64,000 nucleotides of DNA from assembly GCA_023442525.1 (NCBI GenBank), contig JAEZZA010000031.1:496001-560000 (forward strand), given 5' to 3'. The position numbers and the translations under genes were made by a program. This document shows, in pieces, positions 43,856 to 52,902 of the stretch (the stretch's first letter is position 1; every line of letters starts with the position of its first letter). Source of the DNA: Bacteroidota bacterium. Lineage in GTDB: Bacteria > Bacteroidota > Bacteroidia > Bacteroidales > UBA10428. The notes below the pieces were generated by a model. The model did no database searches, was not told the DNA's origin, and saw only the letters and a program-made list of their open reading frames with translations.

Positions 43856-44249
43856 GGCTGAAAAATTGTAAATGGTTACTAACTAGTTCGGGGGCCCTGT
43901 TAACGAAGTTTTAACATATTTCGGGCCAAACTTTATATGTAGTTGTTATTCAACTATTTAACTAAGTATGTAAACAAATTTCGTCTGAATAAAAATGCAC
44001 GCCTTTGATACTCCGTTGTCCGATTTCGAACACTTTTACTTTTTATGCCTTTGGCATGTCAACGCAGAAAGCGCAGAAGGAGCAGCTGCAACCCTCAGCG
44101 ATTTCTGCGAACCAGCCAGAGGCTGGATCTGCGGAGAACTCATGCCCTAAACCCGTGCGCATCTGGAACCCCTGGAACCCCTGGAACTCTTTCCTTTACC
44201 TTGGTGGTTATCAAATTTCTTCCATAACTTTACCAAAACGCTTACAGAT
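43856..44249. other. 394-bp gene-free region with small hairpins
   Basis: No convincing gene. It holds ATGCC-TTT-GGCAT (44045-44057) and CCAGCC-AGA-GGCTGG (44112-44126) hairpins, a word related to CGCAGA repeated around 44063-44076 and 44131, and a tandem CTGGAACCC at about 44163-44186. The left part (43856-43990) is AT-rich and should contain the promoter of the beta-barrel gene; a near-match -7 box reads TAAAGTTTG on the minus strand. Short open frames across the right part have no protein-like composition. Confidence 0.5.
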
Positions 44250-44807
44250 ATGCCTCTGATCGCGATAATTTCAGCCAGCATCAGGAACAACAGAAACAGC
44301 CACCGCGTAGCGCTCTATTTTAAAAGGTTCCTTGAAGAAAGGAAACTGGCGGAAGTGGACATACTCGACCTGTTATCATATAATTTCCCGTTATTTCATG
44401 AAAGGATCCAGTACCTTGAATCTCCTCCCCCTGAAGCTCTGGATTTCGTGCAAAAAATCCGTTCCGCCGATGGTATTATCATTATCACTCCCGAATATAA
44501 CGGTGGATACCCGGCAAGTTTGAAAAATGTGATTGATTTGCTCACAAATGAATGGAAGAGAAAGCCCGTAGCCATATCCACTTCATCCGATGGCAGTTTC
44601 GGAGGTAGCCAGGTAATTACGTCGCTGCAGTTTTCCTTGTGGAAGATTAAGGCATGGACAGTACCCGCCATGTTTCCGGTTCCCAATGTGAATGTTTCAT
44701 TCAGTGAAGACGGGATACCGGAAAATAAAGAAGTGACCGACAGAAGAGCTGAGGCTTTTGTGAATGAATTACTGTGGTGTGTTGAAGCGGCAAAGAAGAT
44801 GAGTTAA
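44250..44807 (+). CDS. NAD(P)H-dependent FMN reductase family protein
   Basis: A 185-aa flavodoxin-fold reductase. IISASIRNNRNSHRVA is the FMN-phosphate loop, ITPEYNGGYPASLKNVID the signature of the NADPH-dependent FMN reductase family, and STSSDGSFGGS a second flavin loop. It probably reduces quinones, azo compounds or free flavin. It stands 27 bp before a NimA-like/rhodanese fusion, another flavin-type protein, so the pair may handle an electrophilic or nitro compound. That link is inference. Confidence 0.85.
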   Translation: MPLIAIISASIRNNRNSHRVALYFKRFLEERKLAEVDILDLLSYNFPLFHERIQYLESPPPEALDFVQKIRSADGIIIITPEYNGGYPASLKNVIDLLTNEWKRKPVAISTSSDGSFGGSQVITSLQFSLWKIKAWTVPAMFPVPNVNVSFSEDGIPENKEVTDRRAEAFVNELLWCVEAAKKMS

Positions 44808-44834
44808 TTTGTCAATATAAAAATCCGGAGCAAA

Positions 44835-45557
44835 ATGCGTCGTAGTGATAAGGAAATAAGTGATAAAAGAATTATCGAAGAAGTATTTGAAAAATCCGAA
44901 ATCTGCAGGCTGGGGATTGCAGATGAGGGAGTCCCTTATATCGTTCCTCTGAATTACGGGTATAGCGACGGTAAACTATACTTTCATACAGCACGACAGG
45001 GCAGAAAAATCGAATTGCTCTGCAAAAACAACCGGGTGGCTTTTGAAATTGAATACCTCAATGAGATCGTTAAGGGCGATATGCCCTGCAACTGGACTGC
45101 ACGTTACCGGAGCCTGATGGGTACAGGAAATGTAGAAATAATTGAGGACGAAAATCAGATCAGGGACGGACTCAATATTATTATGTCACATTATGGCAGT
45201 ACGGAGAATACTTACAATGAAGCCAATCTCAAGAGAATATTCATACTAAAACTTACAATTGAATCGGTGACAGGAAAACAATCGGGGTTTGAAACAAGCG
45301 ATGAAGACTCATTACTGGTTATTGATGTTCGCTCCGCCAGGGAATTCAGTTCAGGCGCTTACCCGGGCGCCATAAATATTCCCCTGAACGAGCTGGCAGG
45401 CCGCACTTCCGAATTGGGTGAAAACAGGAAAAGAGAAATAATTGTTTATTGCGCTTCTGGCTCCCGATCGTCTTACGCCAAAAAAATGCTCAATGACCTG
45501 GGGTTTGAAAACGTAAAGAATGGCGGCGGAATCGGACAAATGATGCAGAGGCGGTAA
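44835..45557 (+). CDS. NimA-like flavin-fold protein fused to a rhodanese domain
   Basis: 240 aa, two domains. Residues 1-150 are a pyridoxamine-phosphate-oxidase-like split barrel of the NimA (5-nitroimidazole reductase) type: CRLGIADEGVPYIVPLNYGY, then YFHTARQGRKIELL with His51 at the position of the NimA active-site His. Residues about 158-240 are a rhodanese with VIDVRSAREF and the active-site loop CASGSRS, Cys206. The loop length is that of sulfurtransferases. NimA-type proteins are usually about 150-170 aa without this tail. The fused rhodanese suggests the barrel domain works with a persulfide, or that sulfide removal is coupled to reduction; neither is proved. Confidence 0.88.
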   Translation: MRRSDKEISDKRIIEEVFEKSEICRLGIADEGVPYIVPLNYGYSDGKLYFHTARQGRKIELLCKNNRVAFEIEYLNEIVKGDMPCNWTARYRSLMGTGNVEIIEDENQIRDGLNIIMSHYGSTENTYNEANLKRIFILKLTIESVTGKQSGFETSDEDSLLVIDVRSAREFSSGAYPGAINIPLNELAGRTSELGENRKREIIVYCASGSRSSYAKKMLNDLGFENVKNGGGIGQMMQRR

Positions 45558-45573
45558 ACCTTAATCTCCCTGC

Positions 45574-46044
45574 CTATTCCTCCAGGAAGGGCATCTGACG
45601 ATCCACTAATACATCCAGCGAAATAAAGGTCTCGGTGCGGGCAACGCCTTTGATGGACTGAATCTTATCCGCAAGCACCACACGGAGGTGCTCATTATCT
45701 TTAGTATATACCTCTATAAACATAGCCCATTGGCCAGTAATATAATGTATCTGCGTTATCTCATGAATTTTTAAGAGTTTTTCAGACACATTACTGAATA
45801 AGGCCGCGTTGTCGAGAAATATTCCAATAAAAGCACAAGTTTTATATCCCAGTTTCTTTGGATCGACGTTGAATTGCGAACCCACAATAATGCCCATTTT
45901 CATCAGCTTTTGAACCCTTTGATGAATTGCTGCGCCTGAAATTTTACATGCACGGGCCACTTCAAGAAATGGCGCACGGGCGTTTTTAGTAAGAATGGAA
46001 AGAATTTTCCGATCTAAACTATCAATTTGAAAGTCATTCTTCAT
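45574..46044 (-). CDS. Lrp/AsnC family transcriptional regulator
   Basis: 156 aa. The N-terminal winged helix (DSLDRKILSILTKNARAP, then ARACKISGAAIHQRVQKLMKMGI) is followed by the RAM ligand domain (about 70-145, with TGQWAMFIEVYTKD as the effector-binding loop). Such regulators sense amino acids. It is transcribed away from asnB across a 208-bp gap that contains a 9-bp-arm palindrome, so regulation of asnB and of itself by asparagine or a related amino acid is the likely role. Confidence 0.9.
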   Translation of the reverse strand: MKNDFQIDSLDRKILSILTKNARAPFLEVARACKISGAAIHQRVQKLMKMGIIVGSQFNVDPKKLGYKTCAFIGIFLDNAALFSNVSEKLLKIHEITQIHYITGQWAMFIEVYTKDNEHLRVVLADKIQSIKGVARTETFISLDVLVDRQMPFLEE

Positions 46045-46088
46045 ATTATTGATCCGTTATATAACATTTATTATATTATTTGATCGAT

Positions 46089-46109
46089 TTACTTTCACTT
46101 TGAAAGTAA
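46089..46109. promoter_or_regulatory. Candidate operator between the Lrp/AsnC gene and asnB
   Basis: TTACTTTCA (46089-46097) and TGAAAGTAA (46101-46109) are perfect reverse complements with a 3-bp spacer in an AT-rich setting. Size and symmetry fit a dimeric Lrp/AsnC site. It lies 45 bp from the regulator start and 59 bp upstream of the asnB -7 box. Confidence 0.5.
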
Positions 46110-46167
46110 TTATATATTATTTATTTCAGTTAGTAACTAATTCGGTTCAATAATTGTTTTCTATATG

Positions 46168-46175
46168 TATTTTTG
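46168..46175 (+). promoter_or_regulatory. Candidate -7 box of the asnB promoter
   Basis: TATTTTTG matches TAnnTTTG, 78 bp before the asnB ATG, giving a leader of about 70 nt. No well-spaced TTTG is seen upstream, which would fit a promoter that needs an activator such as the neighbouring regulator. Confidence 0.45.
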
Positions 46176-46252
46176 TTAGCAAATAATCAAATGTAGTAAC
46201 AATCTGAAACAACTTCAGACTATCACAAACTCAATCTTCAAATAACTTAATT

Positions 46253-47872
46253 ATGTGTGGAATCTTAGCAATAATCGGAAAGTCGCAGCCCGAAAAAGCC
46301 CGGGAACTTGCATCACGAATGAAACACCGTGGGCCCGACGAAAGGGACATGTATGTCGATCCGGTCAGCGGATCGATATTATGCCATGAAAGGCTTTCAA
46401 TAATTGATCTTACCACCGGCAAACAACCGATTAAAGGAACCAATTCAGCGTATGTAGTACATAACGGTGAAATATACAATCATCAAAAACTCAGGGAAAC
46501 CATCCTCAGCCATCATACTTTCCACACAACATGCGACAGTGAAGTCATTGTTCACCTGTATGAAGAATTCGGATTCGATTTCTGCAGTTACCTCGATGGC
46601 GATTTTGCATTTGTTGTGGTTGACGGAGACAGGTTCGTCGCCGGCCGCGATCCGATTGGTGTTAAACCTTTGTACTATGGAACCGATGAATATGGTCGGA
46701 TCTACTTTGCATCGGAAATGAAGGCATTGGCTGATCAATGCAAGGAATTTCACGCTTTTCCTCCGGGACATTATTACACCAGCGAACATGGCCTGCAAAA
46801 GTATTACCATCCGCAATGGGAAGATTCCGGCCGCTGTATTGATCATGGCGACCTTTCGAAGGTCAGAAATGCCTTGATTGAAGCTACCCGTAAACGTCTC
46901 ATGAGTGATGTTCCATTAGCTGTATTGCTTTCGGGAGGACTCGATTCAAGTCTGATATCATCCATAACCAAACGCCTGATACAAGAAACCGGAAGGGAAT
47001 TGCATTCATTTACGGTAGGACTTGGCCCGCAGGCTCCCGACCTGAAATATGCCCGTAAGGTGGCCGACTTTATCGGTACAACACATCATGAGGTTTATTT
47101 TTCCGTTGAACAGGGCATATCAATAATCGATAAGCTGATCTGGCATCTCGAAAGCTATGATGTTACTACAGTCAGAGCCTCCACTCCTATGTATTTCCTG
47201 GCCGAATATATTAAAGCAATGGGCATAAAGGTTGTGCTTTCGGGTGAGGGAGCCGACGAGGATTTTGGCGGATACCTGTACTTTCATAACGCACCATCCG
47301 ACCGCGATTTCCAGGATGAAACCATCAGGAGAGTTAAACTTCTTTCCACTGCCGATTGTCTTCGTGCAGATAAATCGACCATGGCACACGGACTTGAAGT
47401 ACGAGTCCCCTTCCTGGATAAAGATTTTCACGATGTGGTTATGTCGATTGACCCATCATACAAGCGACCCGACCGTTCAAAAGGCATTATAGAAAAACAC
47501 ATCCTGCGACAGGCATTCGACGATAGGGAACAGCCCTATCTTCCCGATGAAATCCTTTGGCGTCAGAAAGAACAATTCAGCGATGGTGTGGGATACTCCT
47601 GGATAAATGGTATTATTGATTACTGCGAAAAGGTAGTTTCCGATGCAGATTTCGAACTGGCTGCCTTCAGATTCCCCCACAATACGCCATTAACCAAGGA
47701 AGCCTATTATTACAGGCAGATTTTTGAAAGACATTTTCCTCAGAAGCATGCTGCCGAAACCGTTCTCAAATGGATTCCCAAATGGCAGAAAAACACTGAT
47801 CCTTCAGGACGTGTAGCCGATCAGCACATAAATAAAATAGAGGAATTAAAAACACAGAAAATTGCAGTTTAA
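46253..47872 (+). CDS. asnB: Asparagine synthetase B (glutamine-hydrolysing)
   Basis: A cytosolic 539-aa amidotransferase that makes asparagine from aspartate, ATP and glutamine. Met is followed by the N-terminal nucleophile Cys2 (MCGILAIIG) of the glutaminase domain, with MKHRGPDE and VHNGEIYNH in it. The synthetase domain has the PP-loop SGGLDSS (227-233), LSGEGADEDFGGY and the AsnB-type segment HGLEVRVPFLD. It is close to the E. coli AsnB type in length. A strong terminator follows, then asnA under its own promoter. Confidence 0.95.
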   Translation: MCGILAIIGKSQPEKARELASRMKHRGPDERDMYVDPVSGSILCHERLSIIDLTTGKQPIKGTNSAYVVHNGEIYNHQKLRETILSHHTFHTTCDSEVIVHLYEEFGFDFCSYLDGDFAFVVVDGDRFVAGRDPIGVKPLYYGTDEYGRIYFASEMKALADQCKEFHAFPPGHYYTSEHGLQKYYHPQWEDSGRCIDHGDLSKVRNALIEATRKRLMSDVPLAVLLSGGLDSSLISSITKRLIQETGRELHSFTVGLGPQAPDLKYARKVADFIGTTHHEVYFSVEQGISIIDKLIWHLESYDVTTVRASTPMYFLAEYIKAMGIKVVLSGEGADEDFGGYLYFHNAPSDRDFQDETIRRVKLLSTADCLRADKSTMAHGLEVRVPFLDKDFHDVVMSIDPSYKRPDRSKGIIEKHILRQAFDDREQPYLPDEILWRQKEQFSDGVGYSWINGIIDYCEKVVSDADFELAAFRFPHNTPLTKEAYYYRQIFERHFPQKHAAETVLKWIPKWQKNTDPSGRVADQHINKIEELKTQKIAV

Positions 47873-47934
47873 AATCAGTTACCGGTAGTAATAGCAATAT
47901 CAAATCCCTGGCAATATTTTGCCGGTTATAGTAA

Positions 47935-47982
47935 AAAATGGAAGCATTCCTGCTTTATTACTTGCAGGAATGTTTCCATTTT
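47935..47982. terminator. Strong bidirectional terminator between asnB and asnA
   Basis: Arms at 47935-47953 and 47964-47982 form a 19-bp stem with a single G-T (wobble) position and a 10-nt loop. It is flanked by an A-run on the left and T-residues on the right, the form of an intrinsic terminator working in both directions. It should isolate asnA from asnB transcription. Confidence 0.85.
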
Positions 47983-47992
47983 ATTTTGCAGC

Positions 47993-48022
47993 TTGATTAA
48001 CTCAGGTATTATTATATTTTTG
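47993..48022 (+). promoter_or_regulatory. Promoter of asnA
   Basis: TTG at 47993-47995 is separated by 19 nt from TATTTTTG at 48015-48022, a good Bacteroidetes-type promoter. Transcription start is predicted near 48029, 25 nt before the ATG. Confidence 0.55.
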
Positions 48023-48053
48023 TAATCATTAATTAATAAATATATATGCTTTC

Positions 48054-49094
48054 ATGAGCAAGCCATTGATTGTCCCTCCCGGATACAGAAGTTTTCTTGA
48101 TCTCAACCAAACTGAAAAAGCGATTAAACTTGTAAAAGATACATTTCAACAGCAACTTTCAGCTGAACTAAACCTTAAGAGAGTTACCGCACCGTTGTTT
48201 GTTCTTAAAGGAACCGGTATCAACGATGACCTGAATGGTGTTGAACGTAAGGTTAGCTTTCCCATAAAAGACATGAACGATGCCAGCGCAGAAGTTGTGA
48301 ACTCTCTGGCTAAATGGAAGCGAATGGCACTGGCCGATTATTGTATTCCGCACGGCAACGGCATTTACACCGATATGAATGCCATAAGACCTGATGAGGA
48401 ATTCAGCAACATTCATTCGCTTTATGTAGACCAGTGGGATTGGGAAAGGGTCATCGCGGAAAAGGAACGAAACATCGACTTTCTTAAATATATAGTCCAT
48501 AAGATCTATGAGGTGTGTAAACGGACAGAATATGTTGTTTACGAAAACTACAATTCTCTTAAACCCTTTCTTCCGCACGAAATTAAAATTTTGCACTCAG
48601 AGGAACTACTGTCACAATATCCCAATCTTTCGCCCCGCGAACGCGAATATGAAGCTGCAAAAAAATACGGTGCCATTTTCGTCATGGGGATAGGCGGAAT
48701 ATTGCCAAACGGGGAAATACATGACGGGCGGGCACCAGACTATGATGATTGGTCCACTCCCACGATAAAAGAATACAAAGGACTGAACGGCGATATCATT
48801 TTGTGGAACCCGGTTCTCGAAACTGCATTTGAAATATCATCAATGGGAATAAGGGTCGATAGGGATTCTCTTTTAAAACAACTCGAGATTTCAGGTGTTC
48901 CTGAAAGAGCTGAGATGCTGTTTCACAAAAGGCTCATCAATAATGAATTGCCCTTATCGATTGGAGGCGGAATAGGCCAATCACGTATCTGCATGTTTTA
49001 TTTACGAAAAGCCCATATAGGAGAAGTTCAGGCCAGCGTATGGCCCCCTGAACTCCTTGAAGAATGCAGGAAAAATAACATATTCCTTTTGTAA
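48054..49094 (+). CDS. asnA: Aspartate--ammonia ligase (asparagine synthetase A)
   Basis: A 346-aa class-II-synthetase-like enzyme that makes asparagine directly from ammonia. The sequence follows AsnA throughout: TAPLFVLKGTGINDDLNGVER near residue 50 (the lysine site region), VDQWDWERVI, HDGRAPDYDDWSTPT and the C-terminal motif SIGGGIGQSRICM with the ATP-binding Arg. Both asparagine synthetases thus sit side by side: asnA for ammonia-rich conditions, asnB for glutamine. Confidence 0.95.
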   Translation: MSKPLIVPPGYRSFLDLNQTEKAIKLVKDTFQQQLSAELNLKRVTAPLFVLKGTGINDDLNGVERKVSFPIKDMNDASAEVVNSLAKWKRMALADYCIPHGNGIYTDMNAIRPDEEFSNIHSLYVDQWDWERVIAEKERNIDFLKYIVHKIYEVCKRTEYVVYENYNSLKPFLPHEIKILHSEELLSQYPNLSPREREYEAAKKYGAIFVMGIGGILPNGEIHDGRAPDYDDWSTPTIKEYKGLNGDIILWNPVLETAFEISSMGIRVDRDSLLKQLEISGVPERAEMLFHKRLINNELPLSIGGGIGQSRICMFYLRKAHIGEVQASVWPPELLEECRKNNIFLL

Positions 49095-49123
49095 TTATTG
49101 CTAACGATTAATTAACTCAACTC

Positions 49124-50401
49124 ATGTCTACAGAGACTATATTTTCAAAACTAAACGCCGGTTCAGCAGCTCTAAAAGCATTATATGGAACCGACGCGGC
49201 TGAATTGCAGAAACAGGCCACTCGTTATACAAATATCCTCAGGAAGTACATTTCCGAATTTGGTGAAGCACCGGTTGAATTTTTCTCATCGCCGGGCAGA
49301 ACCGAGATCGGAGGCAACCATACCGATCATAATTACGGATGTGTTCTTGCCGGTGCGGTTAACCTCGACAATGCCGCAGTTGCCGCCGCTAACAACACAA
49401 AAGTTGTACGCGTGATATCTGAAGGTTACCCGGTTTTTGAAGTGGATCTTACGAACCTGGAGCCTGTTCAATCCGAAAAATTCACATCGGCAGCTCTGGT
49501 TAGAGGCATTTGCGCCCGGATGAAAGAACAGGGTTTCAAAATAGGCGGATTTAACGCGGTGATCGACGGCGGAGTTCCCAAAGGTTCGGGATTAAGTTCA
49601 TCCGCATCCTTTGAAGTGCTGATCGGTGAAATGGTAAACCAGCTTTTTAATAACGGAAAGCTCGACCCGATTCAGAATGCGATAAACGGACAATATTCCG
49701 AGAATAATTACTTCGGCAAGCCTTGCGGTTTAATGGATCAGACGGCCTGCTCCATGGGTGGACTTATAACCATCGACTTCAGGGATCCTTCCAAACCGGT
49801 AGTTAAAAAGGTAAATTTTGATTTTGTGGCCACAGGATTTGCCCTAGTAATTACAGATACCGGCGGTAATCATGCTGATTTGAACGATGAATACGCATCG
49901 TTACCAACCGACATGAAGGCTGTTGCTTCGCAACTTGGCGCAAAAGTTTTGCGTGAAGTCACTTTGGAACAGGTTATCGACATAGCTCCGAAAATCCGTG
50001 AAAAAGTAGGCGATCGTGCCATCCTGCGTGCAATCCATTTCCAGGGTGATAACCAGAGAGTAGCCGACCAGGTTGCCGCACTTGAAAAAAACGACTTTAA
50101 GTCGTTCCTGAATATGGTCATCGAATCGGGATTCAGCTCATATATGTATAATCAGAATATATTCCCGGTTAATAATGTAAGAGAACAAGGAGTATCACTG
50201 GCGCTTGCATTAAGCCACCTGGTACTGAAAGACCAGGGCGCATGGCGTGTACATGGCGGCGGATTTGCAGGTACAATCCAGGCATTCGTACCCAATAACC
50301 TGCTCGATAAATATGTCAGCACCCTCGAACATGTGTATGGGAAAGGCGCCTGCCATAAGCTTTTCATAAGACCGCAGGGGACGATAAAAGTTTCAATATA
50401 A
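49124..50401 (+). CDS. galK: Galactokinase
   Basis: A GHMP kinase (425 aa) that phosphorylates alpha-D-galactose to galactose-1-phosphate, the first step of the Leloir route. The galactokinase signature GRTEIGGNHTDHNYG is present, then GGVPKGSGLSSSASFE (ATP-binding GHMP motif 2), GLMDQTACSMGG, and the C-terminal GGGFAGTIQAF motif. At 425 aa it is longer than the 380-390 typical of E. coli GalK, with extra sequence at the N-terminus before FSSPGR. It opens the galactose module with galM and a sugar transporter. Confidence 0.93.
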   Translation: MSTETIFSKLNAGSAALKALYGTDAAELQKQATRYTNILRKYISEFGEAPVEFFSSPGRTEIGGNHTDHNYGCVLAGAVNLDNAAVAAANNTKVVRVISEGYPVFEVDLTNLEPVQSEKFTSAALVRGICARMKEQGFKIGGFNAVIDGGVPKGSGLSSSASFEVLIGEMVNQLFNNGKLDPIQNAINGQYSENNYFGKPCGLMDQTACSMGGLITIDFRDPSKPVVKKVNFDFVATGFALVITDTGGNHADLNDEYASLPTDMKAVASQLGAKVLREVTLEQVIDIAPKIREKVGDRAILRAIHFQGDNQRVADQVAALEKNDFKSFLNMVIESGFSSYMYNQNIFPVNNVREQGVSLALALSHLVLKDQGAWRVHGGGFAGTIQAFVPNNLLDKYVSTLEHVYGKGACHKLFIRPQGTIKVSI

Positions 50402-50429
50402 TATCCATTTTATTTTGTTTGATAAAAAA

Positions 50430-50464
50430 TTGTTTGAAGTTGTTTGGAGTTGTTTGGAGTTGTT
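50430..50464. repeat. 10-bp tandem repeat (TGTTTGRAGT)n
   Basis: TGTTTGAAGT TGTTTGGAGT TGTTTGGAGT TGTT in exact 10-bp register. A second, different tandem run (TTATCAAACC units, about 50511-50555) ends at the galM start, and CTTCAAAC at 50473-50480 is complementary to GTTTGAAG in the first run. Related words occur at 30766-30832. Confidence 0.8.
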
Positions 50465-50557
50465 AAATCCCTCTTCAAACTTCTTCTTCAACCATGAGGT
50501 CAGAAGACATAGCATCAAACCTTATCAAACCTTATCAAACTATTAAACTAATAAACT

Positions 50558-51604
50558 ATGCTTAACGAAAACAACTTCAAGACGACTCACAATGGCAAAC
50601 AAACCGGCCTTTACACGTTAAAGAACAAAAACGGCCTGGTAGCACAAATCACCAATTACGGTGCCATTATTGCAAGCATCATCGTTCCTGATAAAAACGG
50701 TCAGATGGCCGATATTGTGCAGGGGTACGACTCAATAAATGAGTATATCAACGGGAACGGGCCCTATATGGGAGCCATAGTGGGCAGGGTTGCCAACCGT
50801 ATAGATAAAGGTGAATTTTTCCTCAACGGAAAGAAATACTCACTTGCAGCGAATAACGGTCCAAACCATTTGCACGGTGGAAAAACAGGGTTTGACAAGG
50901 TTGTTTGGGATGTTAAAAAAATCACTCCATCTTCCGTTGAACTTGAATATGTTTCTGCTGACGGCGAAGAAGGATATCCGGGTACTGTTAAAGTGACAGT
51001 GGTTTACACACTCACCGATCAGAATGAACTCCGTCTCGACTATCATGCCGTAACAGATAAAACTACCATTGTAAATCTTGCCAGCCACTCCTATTTTAAC
51101 CTTGCCGGCGAAGGATCGGGCGATATCCTCAGTCATGATCTGCAAATAAATGCACGTTTTTATACTCCTGCCGATGACACCAGTATCCCGAGTGGAGAGA
51201 TCCTGAGTGTGAATGGAACGCCCATGGATTTCACCACACCTAAGAAAATAGGTAAGGATATTAATGTGGATTTCGAACAACTCAGATTCGGCCATGGATA
51301 CGATCACAACTGGGTTCTGGATCATCCTGCACAAACACTGGGACTGGCTGCAATCGCGCACGACCCGAAATCGGGCCGGGTAATGGAAGTTTATACCACC
51401 CAGCCCGGAGTTCAGCTGTATACGGCTAACTGGGTAGAAAACGAGCCCGGAAAAGGAGGCAAGAAGTATCAGAAGAGATGGGCATTCTGCCTTGAGACTC
51501 AGCATTTACCCAACTCCGTCAATATTCCTCATTTCCCCTCTGTTATCCTAAATCCGGGTGAGGAATACAAGCAAAGCTGCGTACATCGATTTACCATAAA
51601 ATAG
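50558..51604 (+). CDS. galM: Aldose 1-epimerase (galactose mutarotase)
   Basis: A 348-aa beta-sandwich mutarotase that converts beta- to alpha-D-galactose, the form used by GalK. Visible catalytic residues are His106 (NHLHGG), His177 (ASHSYFNL, general acid) and Glu313 (CLETQHLPN, general base). It starts 156 bp after galK and is followed by a sugar permease, forming a galactose-uptake and activation set. No signal peptide, so it works in the cytosol. Confidence 0.93.
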   Translation: MLNENNFKTTHNGKQTGLYTLKNKNGLVAQITNYGAIIASIIVPDKNGQMADIVQGYDSINEYINGNGPYMGAIVGRVANRIDKGEFFLNGKKYSLAANNGPNHLHGGKTGFDKVVWDVKKITPSSVELEYVSADGEEGYPGTVKVTVVYTLTDQNELRLDYHAVTDKTTIVNLASHSYFNLAGEGSGDILSHDLQINARFYTPADDTSIPSGEILSVNGTPMDFTTPKKIGKDINVDFEQLRFGHGYDHNWVLDHPAQTLGLAAIAHDPKSGRVMEVYTTQPGVQLYTANWVENEPGKGGKKYQKRWAFCLETQHLPNSVNIPHFPSVILNPGEEYKQSCVHRFTIK

Positions 51605-51620
51605 TCGTGCAGTCAGGCAG
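51603..51620. repeat. Dispersed 18-bp word, AGTCRTGCAGTCAGGCAG
   Basis: The same 18 bases, with one change, lie at 60503-60520; a looser version (AGTCGGGCAGTCTGGCA) begins at 2381. All three are directly 3' of genes or in long gaps. Here it abuts the galM stop codon. Confidence 0.65.
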
Positions 51621-51689
51621 TCTGGCAGTCGTGCTTTGTGAAATAGTTTTTTACTATCTTGAACCCGGAATCATCTAATAAAAAACAAT

Positions 51690-52895
51690 ATGACCACAAA
51701 AAACTCGAGTTACCTGTTCCCATTGATTGTAATGGCATCCATGTTTTTCCTGCTCGGATTCATTACAACCATGAACAATTCATTGATTGATTATCTTAAA
51801 AATGCTTTTAATCTCAATGAAGTTGAAAAACAATTACCCAATACATTTTTCTATGGTGCCTATATTCTGTCGATACCTGTAGGATACCTGCTCAACTGGA
51901 TAGGATATAAAAACGGAGTATTGGCAGGTCTTGCACTTATATGTGCCGGATTCTTCCTTTGTATTCCGGGAGTTGCCGCAGGTTACTACGGCTTTCTGAG
52001 CGCTGTGTCGGTTTTTGCTATCGGTGTTGTTTTATTACAGGTTGCCGCCAATCCTTATGTCAATGCTCTCGGCACTCCTGAAACTGCAGCCAGCAGGCTG
52101 ACACTGACGAATGCGCTGAACTCGCTTGCCACGGTAATAGCTCCCCTATTCGTGTCGATGCTGATAGTGTCAGCAAACACGGGCGGTGCTTCCGATCCAA
52201 AAGCTGTACAGGGACCATTTGCAGGAATTGGAGTTGTCACCCTGATTATTGTTGTAATCATGTTCTTTCTGAAACTTCCTGAGATAAAAGAGTCGGAAGA
52301 ATCCACAGGAAAGACCGTAAAGCATAAATCGAGCGCCTATAAATACACCCACATGTGGCTGGGATCACTGGCTATTTTTGTGTATATGGGTGTTGAAATC
52401 GGCATTCCGAGCTTTTTCGCCGATTATTCGGCAGGACTGGGATTTGAATTCGACGGTGAAATGCGTACCCGGTTATTATCGTGGTATTGGGCAGGACTTA
52501 TGGTTGGTCGTGTTGCCGGAATATTCATTTTAAGAAAATACACTGCAAACCAGATATTAAGTGTCTGTGCTGTATTAGGTGCTGCAATGCTTCTCGGATC
52601 GCTATTAATCGGAGGCGGCGATACCAAATGGATTGCACTGGTACTTTTCCTCGGAACCGGCTTGTTCCATTCCATCATGTGGCCGTGTATTTATAACCTG
52701 GCCCTGGAAGACCTGGGACCTCATTCAAAGGTTGGTTCCGGAGTTATCGCGACTTCGGTTATCGGTGCAGCTATTCTGCCTATTATTATGGGTGGAATAC
52801 AAAAGGAAATCGGACTTATTATTGCAATTTGCTGCCTGTTTATTTACTACGGCTATATTACCTTCTTTGCCCTGAAGGGATCGAAGATAAGATGA
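51690..52895 (+). CDS. FHS-family sugar:H+ symporter (glucose/galactose type)
   Basis: A 401-aa inner-membrane permease of the fucose-galactose-glucose-H+ symporter branch of the major facilitator family, with 12 predicted helices. The first helix pair has FFLLGFITTMNNSLIDYLK, then FFYGAYILSIPVGYLL and LLQVAANPYVNALGTPETAASRL, all typical of GluP/FucP. Next to galK and galM it most likely imports galactose; fucose uptake for the cluster at 2670-28191 is a second possibility. A weak promoter (TTTG 51635-51638, TATCTTGA 51655-51662) precedes it. Confidence 0.87.
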   Translation: MTTKNSSYLFPLIVMASMFFLLGFITTMNNSLIDYLKNAFNLNEVEKQLPNTFFYGAYILSIPVGYLLNWIGYKNGVLAGLALICAGFFLCIPGVAAGYYGFLSAVSVFAIGVVLLQVAANPYVNALGTPETAASRLTLTNALNSLATVIAPLFVSMLIVSANTGGASDPKAVQGPFAGIGVVTLIIVVIMFFLKLPEIKESEESTGKTVKHKSSAYKYTHMWLGSLAIFVYMGVEIGIPSFFADYSAGLGFEFDGEMRTRLLSWYWAGLMVGRVAGIFILRKYTANQILSVCAVLGAAMLLGSLLIGGGDTKWIALVLFLGTGLFHSIMWPCIYNLALEDLGPHSKVGSGVIATSVIGAAILPIIMGGIQKEIGLIIAICCLFIYYGYITFFALKGSKIR

Positions 52896-52902
52896 GGAAA
52901 GG

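Noticed and set aside
44005..44259. Small genes in the gap before the FMN reductase
   Set aside because: Overlapping 60-84 codon frames arise from repeat words and hairpins; composition is Arg/Ser/Pro/Thr-rich with no motif or promoter.
50840..51505. 221-codon open frame antisense to galM
   Set aside because: Lies wholly inside galM, whose catalytic residues are intact; no protein-like motifs.
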